NCBI GenBank assembly: GCA_946902985.2
Contig: OX336395.1
Location: 292,635,065-292,699,064 of the forward strand
DNA from: Meconema thalassinum
Taxonomy: Eukaryota; Arthropoda; Insecta; Orthoptera; Tettigoniidae
DNA length: 64,000 nt
Direction: 5' to 3'
A program made the translations under genes and the position numbers. The notes under the pieces were generated by a model. That model was given only the letters and a program-made list of their open reading frames with translations, did no database searches and had not been told where the DNA came from. This document shows positions 56,035-64,000 of the stretch, piece by piece (within the stretch, counting starts at the first letter, position 1; every line of letters starts with the position of its first letter).

Positions 56035-56865
56035 TCATTCCTTCAAATCGTTGCACGTAACTGAGAAGAGGCGGGTTCGATTCCCATCTCAGCTATCCAG
56101 GAAGTAGTTTCCCGGGTGAATGCCAGGATGGTTCCTAACTTAAGGCCACGGCCACCTCCTTTCCTATCCTCAATACACACACCAGAGCTCTCTCTCTCTC
56201 CCCCCCCCCTCCCAGGGGCTCACATCTTGTGCGACGTGAGTTGGCGACCACGGGACTGGAGCTGAGTCTGGCATTGCTTGCACTTACTTGTGCTGGACTC
56301 CTCTCCGTCTTCTTTCCTGTCGACCACTCTTGGTCAACTCTTGTTCTCTTCCGACTCCAACGGTATTAGGGTATCCGAGGCCTAGGGAGTCTCTTCCTTT
56401 CCCGCCTTAATTGGCCCTTCTCTCATGTTTCCTGATCCCTCGTTCCTCTAGGGATCAGCCTTCTTTTTTTTTTTCATTATATTTCCTTTTCTCTTGAAGA
56501 TTCCCGCCCTTATTATGAATTGACTCCCCGTCTCTCTAACTTACATTTTGTGAGTATTTTGAATCTGAACCACATATTGTAAGTAGCCTATTTTCAATCT
56601 ACATTGCATTTTGCAAGTATTTTCGATCTAAACGCCATTTTGTAAGTATTTTCAGTGTCACTTAATTTTTGTTATGGTTTCCATTTCATTGTCATTTTCG
56701 CTATTACCCAGATCATTAGGGGCCGATAACCTAGATGTTAGGCCCCTTAAAACAACAATTATCATCATCACACACCAGCCATCACAATAAGACATAATAA
56801 CACAAACACCCAAGTACATGGGGCTGAACGACCACGAAGTCCAAGCCTTTCAAATGAAGCATCAT
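56035..56865 (+). mobile_element. SINE (family 3), split by R copy 7
   Basis: B-box-like GCGGGTTCGATTCCCATCTC (56069), body CAGGAAGTAGTTTCCCGGGT and CCTAACTTAAGGCCACGGCC, then the R insertion. It resumes CCATCACAATAAGACATAAT and ends with ACATGGGGCTGAACGACCAC + GAAGTCCAAGCC. Matches 20495-20820. Head A-box uncertain. Confidence 0.65.
56186..56768 (+). mobile_element. R retroposon copy 7 (AT-rich repeat variant, CT-rich 5' lead)
   Basis: 5' lead AGCTCTCTCTCTCTCCCCCC then CCCTCCCAGGGGCTCACATC; head; TTGACTCCCCGTCTCTCTAA junction; about four ~31-bp units (56540-56680); 3' module; hairpin GGGGCCGATAACCTAGATG; (ATC)n. A perfect 10-bp duplication, CACACACCAG (56176-56185 and 56769-56778). 583 bp, non-coding. 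Confidence 0.9.
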
Positions 56866-57046
56866 TATTCCTTTCACTGTCAACCACCGATAAGCAAAAT
56901 TCTTACAAGAATAATTGAACGGGGTCATGAAACATGAAGATGGGCTTCGGGCACATCGGATTTACCGCAGATGTAAAATAAAGCAAGGAAAACTACCCGG
57001 AAAGAGAAGTGTTGGCAGGACTCTCAAGATATTGGAAGAGTTATTC

Positions 57047-57752
57047 ATGGTGTCCACAGGCAGGAAAAGTCAGGAATAGTCAGGAAAAGTGTGAAAAAAT
57101 GGCGTGAGTCAGGAAAAAATGGCGAAAAGTATTAGAAAGTCAGGAAATTTTATAATTATTAACCTTACAGTATTTTGTGTTACAGCCATATTTTGATGTT
57201 ACTAGTTCAACTAATCTCTGAAGATAAAAATTAATAACTCACGGGACATTATGGTAAGTTTCCATTTTTACAGTACATCATAGTAAAACCTCTTTAACCT
57301 ATGTGCGCAAATGCGAGGGAGCCGTGTCAGTACATTTACTGGCACGTTAAAGATCCCCTTCGGGGCAAAATTCCGGTACCCCGACGTCTCTAAAAGCCAG
57401 GGTAGTTAAAAGGGACGTAAAACCAATAACATTAATTATTATCTTTAACCTATTTTTTGTATGCTTTTTTTGCGTTGGCGTTGGGATGTGGCGACCCCAT
57501 CTCTATAGTTTAGATTATTAAGTACTTTGATTTATGTATTATTGCATTATAATTTACTTTATTTTATATTTTAAATGAATAAAGAGACGAGCGTTGGTTC
57601 AGCTAAGGGGTTGGTGGAGGCTGAAAATGACAGTATATTTGCTCAATAAACCATTTTTCCGATGTTACGATGACTTCGCGAGTCACGAATTTTGTTGAAA
57701 AATGGTCAGGAAAAATCAGGAAAATTGACATTGAAAATTCTGTGGACACGAT
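57047..57752. mobile_element. hAT-like non-autonomous element
   Basis: Ends ATGGTGTCCACAG and CTGTGGACACGAT with a 7-bp duplication, GTTATTC (57040-57046 and 57753-57759), or 8 bp allowing one mismatch. CAGGAAAA motifs occur near both ends (57063-57110 and 57705-57725) and could be subterminal binding sites. It carries a SINE family 6 fragment (57303-57440). 706 bp. Confidence 0.65.
57303..57440 (+). mobile_element. SINE family 6, 3' part
   Basis: GTGCGCAAATGCGAGGGAGC through GTAAAACCAATAACATTAAT; matches 61245-61380. Confidence 0.8.
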
Positions 57753-57834
57753 GTTATTCCAAACGGCTCACAACAGAGAAAGCACAGCCAAGATGGTTGC
57801 CGACAAACGGAATGGATAGGGTCTTGAAGGAGAA

Positions 57835-58075
57835 GAAAGAAGAAGAAGAAGAAGAAGAAGAAGAAGGAAGAAAAAGGAAAAAAAGAACGATGAAAAAGAA
57901 ATAGGAAGGAGAAATAAGTAACAGTAAGAGGACAGAAGAAAGGAGAAGACAGAAGAAAAAAGTCAGAAGAAAGAAGAAAAAATAAAAACGAGAAAAGAGA
58001 AAGAAGAAGGAAATAAGAGAACGAAGAAGAGGAAGAAGGAAATAAAAGAACGAAGAAAGAAGACTATTCTGCAAG
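57835..58075 (+). repeat. Purine-rich (GAA)n tract
   Basis: Perfect (GAA)n at ~57835-57866 followed by ~200 bp of degenerate AGAAGAAAG sequence. The 106-aa minus-strand frame over it is low-complexity Phe/Leu/Ser and not a gene. Confidence 0.85.
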
Positions 58076-58079
58076 AAAG

Positions 58080-59240
58080 AAGTTGGTGTAGTGACGAAAC
58101 TCTCCCTGCATCGCTCAGTATTTAGACCGAACTTGCTGTAGAGAGATGGGAGTAATGGCAGGAAGGTGAAGAGAGATAAAGGCTGAGTTAGAAATGAACT
58201 CGCTAGATGAAGTTCTTCGTATGAGCAGACTCAGATGGTGGGGTCATGTGAAGAGAATGGAGGAGGGGAGATTACCTAAGGGGTTAATGAGTCCGGTTGT
58301 AGACCTAGGAGGCGATGCACAGTGGGTCAAAATAGATATCTAGGGGGCCTAAATTATTGTTACGTTTTAATCATGAATTTAAAGTGAAAGCAACGTAGGG
58401 CCTATATAATTTGTTTACTTCATAATAAACATCAGTTAAGACCTTTTTAAACTACGTCTACACATGCCAGAAATTGTCTATGACTAGGAGTTGGATAGAG
58501 CATTCAGTTATCTCTTCAGAACAATTTTCTACCCCTGATTTACTTTTAACAAATTCCACTTTTGACATAATCGTCGAACCCAATGCTTCAAACAGTTGTA
58601 AACGTGTGAGAACTGGTTGCGCGGCATCTTCTAAAACTTAAATTAACTAAGTAATTTGCAAAAAGATACGAAAAATCTTATAATAGGCGTAAACTACAAG
58701 ACGTTATCTACATTTTAACATTAAGTAGAAAGTGACGCAGAGTGACGCGACATACTAAAAATCTAAGTGAAAATATAATTTTAAAAATAATAGTTAAATA
58801 TTATATAATGCAAATATAGCTAAAATTCCGTAACATTTACGCCCATTAATAACTGAAACACGTTACAAAGATCATACCTTCAGCTGCTTGTTCCATCTTA
58901 AAGCATCACACTAACCACAAAGACAACCAAACCACAGCCACTTACATTCACCCTCCAATTCAGACTGCTCGAACAGTGGCGACAGATTTACACTAAGATG
59001 CGTTTATATCCCAGAATAGTGAGCGGCAATTATATGAGAATGCTGTAGAAGTAATAAATTTTGATTTTTTAATTATGAAAATAAATAATTTTGTCTTCGT
59101 AGATTTCGATTTTGACCCACTGTGCGATGGTTAGATTCAGTCTTGAACTATTTCGAAGTGAGAGATGTAGAAGCAAAGGAGGACCATGGAGGCGACTTGT
59201 TCACAACAGAGGCTTGCAGACTGGACTGGACGCTGTAAGG
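58080..59240 (+). pseudogene. LINE ORF2 C-terminal remnant, split by a Transib-like element
   Basis: Before the insert: NSLDEVLRMSRLRWWGHVKR, then MEEGRLPKGL (58195-58290). After it, in one frame from 59126: RWLDSVLNYFEVRDVEAKED and further to a TAA near 59236. The R.RWWGHV.RM..GRLP.....(R)WLD sequence is the standard C-terminal tail of many insect LINE ORF2 proteins. Upstream sequence (58080-58190) is too decayed to read. Confidence 0.75.
58318..59124. mobile_element. Transib-like non-autonomous DNA transposon
   Basis: Ends CACAGTGGGTCAAAAT and ATTTTGACCCACTGTG (perfect 16-bp inverted repeat) with a 5-bp duplication, CGATG (58313-58317 and 59125-59129). Transib elements have 5-bp, GC-rich duplications and ends starting CAC..TG, from which the V(D)J recombination signal heptamer CACAGTG is thought to derive. 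The 807-bp, AT-rich interior encodes nothing. The clean junction with the LINE frame on both sides supports the borders. Confidence 0.8.
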
Positions 59241-59266
59241 CAAAGCGAAAACTCAGCAATTTGTCT

Positions 59267-59441
59267 AGGTTTGTGTCGTGTCTTGTGTGGGGTTTCGCCT
59301 AGGAACACCAAGCTGGCTCATCAGCGGGCTCTTGGTGTCCGTGCCCGAACCCTCACAGCAGTAGCGAACTGCGCGCTACCTCCGCTGATAGCCAGCTTCG
59401 TGTTCCTAGGCGTAACCCCACACAAGACACAGCATAAACCT
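59267..59441. mobile_element. Small fold-back element (hairpin)
   Basis: ~175 bp with ~60-bp arms: AGGTTTGTGTCGTGTCTTGT, GGGGTT.CGCCTAGGAACAC, CAGCTGGCT.ATCAGCGG on the left and the complement on the right, around a ~45-bp loop containing AACCCTCACAGCAGTAGCGA. The 138-aa open frame across it (59112-59528) combines the LINE remnant and this hairpin and is not a gene. Confidence 0.78.
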
Positions 59442-59921
59442 AAAATAATAATTAGAGTTTTAATTCACTGGCCGTCAAAGCCAATACAGTATACCACCTC
59501 TATGAAAATATATGTATCTTATAAATAGGGCTCGGATTTTTAGGTAAATAAATATATTTTTTATATAAAGACATATTTTATGCCTTTTTTTATAAATACA
59601 TAAATTCCTGCTTTTCACTTATTAGCACATAAAAATACATAACAATTACATTTATTTAAATCAATATGCTAGATTTTTCAGTTTATTGCATTTTTGTTCT
59701 GTGTTACTTCAACGGGGAAGATCCTGTGAGCTGTCTAATCTTCATGCAGAGCGTATGTCAGCTTGCAACTGTTTTTTCTTAACTTGTCGCCCCGTGCCAC
59801 TCACTGTGAAAGCCGGGGATTTCCTTGTCCATAGCCATATTGCACCACGTGGCAGACCCTCCCTCAGCTACCTGGAACCAGTGTCACTCACATGCAGTTC
59901 ATTTGGTAAGGCAGTTCTACG

Positions 59922-60149
59922 ATGCCTAAAGTAAAAACAACTACAAGTTATCGTCTGCAGCACTATGTTGCAGAATTTAAAGATAATTTTACTTGTGATG
60001 GGGGCGTTCTGTTCTGCCAACCATGTGGGAAAGCAATCAAGGCTGAACAGCGATCTCAAGTTACACAACACCTCAAGGGCAAGAAACATATTGCCGCAGT
60101 TTCGTGCCTTCAGAAGAAGTGTTTTGCGATAATCGTCGGTCATTTGTGA
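59922..60149 (+). pseudogene. Zinc-finger N-terminal fragment of a hAT/CGGBP1-like protein
   Basis: 75 aa from MPKVKTTTSYRLQHYVAEFK. It holds a C2H2 finger, VLFCQPCGKAIKAEQRSQVT + QHLKGKKHIAAV: Cys-x2-Cys, 15 residues, His-x5-His. This spacing and the preceding (F)TCDGG-VLFC are as in the N-terminal DNA-binding fingers of certain hAT transposases and the related CGGBP1 proteins. The frame ends soon after (stop at 60147-60149) and no catalytic domain follows, so this is probably a truncated transposase; an independent small DNA-binding protein is a less likely alternative. Confidence 0.55.
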
Positions 60150-60290
60150 TGGACAACCTGAAGATGTATCTCGCTGTGTATTGTAATGCTTCAGCAGTCA
60201 GTGAGACATAGCATAAATTGCATTCATGAGTACTGCATATTGTTTAAATTCACATTAATAAACTAATTATAATTAAATATTTTTACCTTG

Positions 60291-60664
60291 CCACGGTGGG
60301 TGAGTGGGTATCGTGTCGGTCTACTAACCCCAAGGTTCGCTCCTGGCCGTGGTAAGTGGTTTTTTTTTTGAAAGGCGGCAAAAATACGATACGCATGTCA
60401 TACGATGTTGGCATGTCAAAGAACCCGTTTGAATTCAGTAGGCCGAGTTCATAATGGTAAAATTAATCTCGGAAGTTTCCGCCTACAGAAAGTTCCTCAT
60501 TTCTCTACTAGAAAGCGCTATAGTGTTCAAGAAGCTTAGATATCTAACATCTAACCTCCTTGACTTTCACAGTCAAGGAACGACGAAATTCGACATGCAA
60601 GCTACCCTCTGGGTGTCAAATAACAAAGCTTGCACCCGGCACCCGAGACCATACGATATTATTA
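60291..60664 (+). mobile_element. tRNA-derived SINE (family 2), complete
   Basis: CCACGGTGGGTGAGTGGGTA (A-box region), GGTTCGCTCC B-box, body shared with 42510-42888, and a short (ATT)n tail. An 8-bp duplication, TTACCTTG (60283-60290 and 60665-60672). A 6-10-bp deletion precedes the B-box relative to the other copy. The 99-aa frame at 60454-60753 is the SINE body. Confidence 0.85.
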
Positions 60665-60752
60665 TTACCTTGTTGTCACATATTTCAGGTATTTTAATAC
60701 ATAAAAAAATAAATCTTTTCCCGATTTTTTGCACCAAAAAATCCGAACCCTA

Positions 60753-61137
60753 GTTATTAAAACAAGCGCTTTTAGAAGCATGTGCTGTGGAATTGGTTGT
60801 CTCCACACACACACTGGCGCCTGTTCAGTTTATCTTGACAGAGATAACGAGTTCCCAATTGTGGAGTTCAATGTTTACTTGATCTCTCCCAGGGAGGAAA
60901 GAAAATCTTTCTCGCGGCATAAGCTCATGAGAAAGTAGTAGTTCTGTGAAGAACTAAATAGCCTATTTTCATAATATATCCTGCTCGATTTACTTAGGAC
61001 ACGACAAATGAAAACGAGATTTAAAGAAAATTGTGCACAGCCGCCATTTTAAAGCTCTCATAAAATTCCATTAAATTAGACGTCAGTATATAAAATGACA
61101 TAAAAATGAACATGATAGCCCGATTACTTGTTGACGT
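60753..61137. other. Unassigned sequence
   Basis: Near 60920-60970 a weak match to the CCGTGACGAACTAAAGAGCC block of 16060 and 31390. Nothing else. Confidence 0.35.
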
Positions 61138-61152
61138 ATTAATTATAATTGT

Positions 61153-61380
61153 GGCTGGCTGCGTGGCTCAGGGGTAACGTTCTCGCTTGCTGAGCCCAAG
61201 GTTGCAGGTTCGTATCCTGGCGTAGTCAGCTGGCATTTGAGGGTGCGCAAATGCGAGGGAGCCGTGTCAGTAGATTTACTGGCACGTTAAAGATCCCCTA
61301 CGGGGCTAAATTCCGGCACCCCGGCGTCACTAAAAGCCAGAGTAGTTAAAAGGGACGTAAAACCGATAACATTAATTATT
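61153..61380 (+). mobile_element. tRNA-derived SINE (family 6), complete
   Basis: Head GGCTGGCTGCGTGGCTCAGG (A-box TGGCTCAGGGGTAACG) and B-box GGTTCGTATCC (61206), body GGGAGCCGTGTCAG, end AGGGACGTAAAACCGATAAC and an ATT tail. A perfect 15-bp duplication, ATTAATTATAATTGT (61138-61152 and 61381-61395). 228 bp. Confidence 0.92.
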
Positions 61381-61399
61381 ATTAATTATAATTGTATGT

Positions 61400-61765
61400 T
61401 TACCCCTTATTACTCCCGTGTTCCAACGGGGTCGGGGATGAGATGCGATGGAAGTCTTTGTGGCGATGGTTTTTACGGCCGGATGCCCTTCCTGACGCCA
61501 ACCTCATGAGAGGAGTTAATGAGAGATGAAATGAATGATGGTGAATGAAACTGGGCAAGGATGGGGAAGGAAGCGGCCGTGGCCTGTCAGAAGGTACCGT
61601 CCCAGCATTTGCCTGGTGTTGAAAATGGGGAAACCACGGAAAACCATTTCAAGGACGGCCGACGGTGGGGCTCGAACCCACGCGTCTACCGAGTCAGCAG
61701 AGAGCTTGGCCCCATGACCTAATGCAGCGCTTTAGCCAGCGTAGCCACTACTGTCGGTACGTGTT
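61400..61765 (-). mobile_element. tRNA-derived SINE (family 5)
   Basis: Minus strand from ~61765: TAGTGGCTACGCTGG (A-box), GGGTTCGAGCCCCACCGTCG (B-box), then CCGTGGTTTTCCCCATTT-type body and, toward 61420, the AGGGCATCCGGCCGTAAAAA-type end. A fragment is at 41340-41408. Confidence 0.75.
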
Positions 61766-61989
61766 AATTATAATAAACTATTTATTACTTAAAGTCAATA
61801 TATTATGCATTGAAACAGCACCGGGTCCTGTCACATTGTGACCTCCTTCAGCGTGGTATTGGTTAAATAACTGTGCAGTAACATACAACTCAACCCTTCC
61901 AGTGTCACTGATATAGCCTACGTTGTACTATTCTTTGAGTGATAATTTTAAGGCATATTTTGAGACATGCTTAATATGCCTCCCTATAT

Positions 61990-63345
61990 TATTCTGCTAA
62001 GGTCCCATTCCAGTTTTGTACCGAAAATAAGGTCCCATTAACACCAACCTACGCATATGGGGTACCTACAGGTTCAGCATAACCCAATGCGTAAGCGAAA
62101 CGCACTCACTTACTCTTTAAATGCCTCACAATTAAATAAATGCCTTTATATTCGACCCTCACGGTTATGTGTCAGAAAACTGTATCATAATGATGGTCAT
62201 TATAACACTGTTTTTCATTACGATACAGTTTCTCCAGCCAATCAGAGCTCGTTCATTGACCAATTAGGTAACGAAACCTCCGCGCAAGCGCTCAAAATCC
62301 AACATGTCGGACATAAACACAACATCGAACTATAATAAATTACCGACATGGAATACGCACCGTCCTTATGTTCGCGTAAATAAACTGGCGAATATGAGAC
62401 AAGAAATAGCACTGTACCTTAATATCACCAACCTTAATTTCTACACAGCGCATTGCCTCCAAACGACCCCGGTGACAATATTACTGAGGGATGGCAGATG
62501 TAAACATATGGCCTGCATAATATGGCATTGCAAGCACACAGAGCGCATGCGTCGGTCGTTCAGAGATCTTCAAAGACAGCTATCATACCCAGCGCTCGCT
62601 CTCCGATCACAAAATTCAAGTGGCTGACTCGCAAAAGATATTTATGAATATAAAGTTAAAATTATCGTCGAACATAAACAGTCGTATGCAACTCGCCTAT
62701 AATGGTAATTAAGACACTCGTATGGAAATTATAAAACTCGCATATGCTCGTTTTATAAAAATACTCGTGTCTTAATTGCATATCGTACTATAAAACATGT
62801 ATATTTACAATGAAGTAATGAAAGAATGCAACACGGTAACCATGGTAACAGAATCTCACAGGTCCATCTATTTCTGTAAGACTCAATGCAATTCCAATTA
62901 TTACATTACTGTGAAAGATTCCAGACGGTTATAAGGTTATCACGGAACCAAATTAAGCTGTAAAATTCATCAATACATACAGTAGGCTATAATGCGCTTA
63001 AGGGGGTCAAGGGGCACTCTAGAATTTTTTCACGCAATTTTCACGTGTGGGTGTGGTACGAAAGGTCTTTTTCACCCGACTATAAAGGGTCTCCGAAAAC
63101 CACATTTAAAGGCCCTTGAATTAACAGTGTCTGTGATATTCCCAGAAAACTAACTTCGCACTGATATACCTATGAAGGAATGACAAACCCCTAACCACTG
63201 CACCAGTAGCTGAATTGATAAAGTCTGATTATTCATACCAAGGATAAATCAGTCATAGCATTCATGATTGAGATTTTGCTAAGTGTACTCTTTACAACTA
63301 GAATATTCACGGGCGAAGCTGCGACGGGTAATGCTAGTCTTTTCT
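61990..63345 (+). repeat. Interspersed repeat T, copy 2, with an extra 648-bp segment
   Basis: Starts near CTGCTAAGGTCCCATTCCAG and ends ACGGGCGAAGCTGCGACGGG + TAATGCTAGT; colinear with the complement of 18727-19425 except for an added segment at about 62145-62792. That segment has its own frames (62057-62335, 62304-62627) without recognised domains and a hairpin at 62708-62776. It contains GTAACCATGGTAAC at 62836. Confidence 0.75.
62708..62776 (+). repeat. Imperfect hairpin with ACTCG motifs
   Basis: TTAAGACAC..GTGTCTTAA outer stem and ATAAAAC..GTTTTAT inner stem, with ACTCG/GCTCG repeated four times. Probably the end of the 648-bp segment. Confidence 0.65.
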
Positions 63346-64000
63346 TATTTTTTAGGGTATATTGTTTAGAAAGCCATTTTGAAAGAAGAAAACAGTAGAA
63401 GAGAGATTTATTCCAGGCAAACCCTGAAATTTACATCGTGGAAGGCAGGCATACCTTGGAATACTGCACTCTCGTATCTGCATCACCACTACTCTCATTT
63501 ACATCAGATCCATTGTTACTTGATGGTAAATCCTCAAACTCTTGAACGCTGTCTTCAAAAGCTCTATAATCACTGTCCGCTTCATCCAGATAAACCTATC
63601 TTGAAATCACAGCCACTATTTTTTATCGTACGAGCCCGCCATTTCATTGTTTACACCATACATCAGTTACGGTACTTTTAACCTCAACTATCTATCTAAG
63701 CAATCTTGAAAAATGTAAATGATACAATTCACATAGTCATTTCAGTTTTCATGTGCATTCGTAAAGGTTGTCTAATACCAAACTATCGTAGCTAAATGTA
63801 AACTTATGATTGTCTCCAGAATGTTCTCTACGCGGACCCGCTAGAGCGAAAATTACGTCAGGGAATATAATCGTTAACGACACGCAAGGCAAAGGTATTA
63901 GCAAATAGCTTATAAAGATAATAGCGGAAACTCGGCCGTAAAAGCATGCGCTCGCCTGGAGACAGCGATCGCAGTGCCATCTCTTGGTGCGAGTTGACAG
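63346..64000. other. Unassigned, possibly unique sequence
   Basis: A 100-aa plus-strand frame (63379-63681) has no domain I recognise and no repeat match in this window. The rest is AT-rich. It could be single-copy. Confidence 0.35.

Larger units (their letters stand above)
56900..57834 (+). pseudogene. LINE 3' fragment, split by a hAT-like element
   Basis: The left part reads KHEDGLRAHRIYRRCKIKQG and VGRTLKILEEL in one frame. After the insert, from 57760, it continues toward TAHNRESTAKMVADKRNG and a stop, then a GAA-rich tract. It looks like a highly decayed LINE end. Clade unknown. Confidence 0.45.
59526..60752 (+). mobile_element. hAT-like element 2
   Basis: Imperfect terminal repeats TAGGGCTCGGATTTTTAGGT and its complement around 60735-60752. 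It encodes a zinc-finger N-terminus (59922-60149) and carries a SINE (60291-60664). AT-rich body. No exact flanking duplication, consistent with age. Confidence 0.6.

Noticed and set aside
57754..58074. 106-aa Phe/Leu-rich membrane protein on the minus strand
   Set aside because: Low-complexity complement of a GAA-rich tract.
59112..59528. 138-aa plus-strand protein
   Set aside because: The frame crosses a transposon end, a LINE scrap in another frame and a palindromic MITE.

Overview
The window looks like intergenic, repeat-dense DNA from a large arthropod genome, most likely an insect. The evidence is the repeat content: tRNA-headed SINEs, mariner, hAT-like, MULE-like, Transib-like and Helentron-like DNA elements, LINE fragments, and 3' tails such as (ATC)n and (ATT)n. 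A polyneopteran insect is my guess from overall resemblance; it is not proven here. I found no intact host gene. Every long open frame I could explain is a transposon fragment or a by-product of a tandem array.

Layout. 1-3.2 kb: Helentron-like non-autonomous elements, then a SINE split by a MULE-like element with a perfect 9-bp target duplication. 3.2-4.9 kb: a pyrimidine-rich minisatellite interrupted by a retroposon called here 'R'. 5.2-14.6 kb: a second R copy whose internal repeat has grown to about 7.5 kb, itself hit by a DNA transposon and a SINE. 16-22 kb: a third R copy, a SINE with a Helentron-like element inside it, a mariner relic and an inverted Helentron-like copy. 22.3-26.2 kb: a second mariner relic and a fourth R copy with a 2-kb array. 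26.2-34.3 kb: old DNA elements, fold-back elements and a LINE reverse-transcriptase relic. 34.66-35.55 kb: seven units of a 128-bp satellite. 36.5-38 kb: a fifth R copy (13-bp duplication) inside another repeat.

38.4-51.9 kb is a nested stack: a SINE 3' end contains a hAT-like element (8-bp duplication), which contains another SINE (15-bp duplication), which contains an 8.7-kb LTR element. The LTR element has 1,731-bp LTRs, an initiator-Met-tRNA-type primer site and no recognisable coding capacity. Then come a 1-kb palindrome (51.9-52.9 kb), a LINE relic (53.3-54.1 kb), two more R copies, a SINE inside a SINE, and a Transib-like element whose ends begin with the V(D)J heptamer CACAGTG. The window ends in further SINEs and an interspersed repeat also present at 18.7-19.4 kb.

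The most interesting system is the R retroposon. It combines a pyrimidine-rich 5' lead, a fixed head, a variable-number tandem-repeat module that ranges here from about one unit to several kilobases, a 3' module, a conserved GGGGCC/GGCCCC hairpin and an (ATC)n tail, with 8-13-bp target duplications. This resembles the layout of hominid SVA elements. A similar 3' hairpin also ends several of the SINE families, which suggests one shared LINE machinery.
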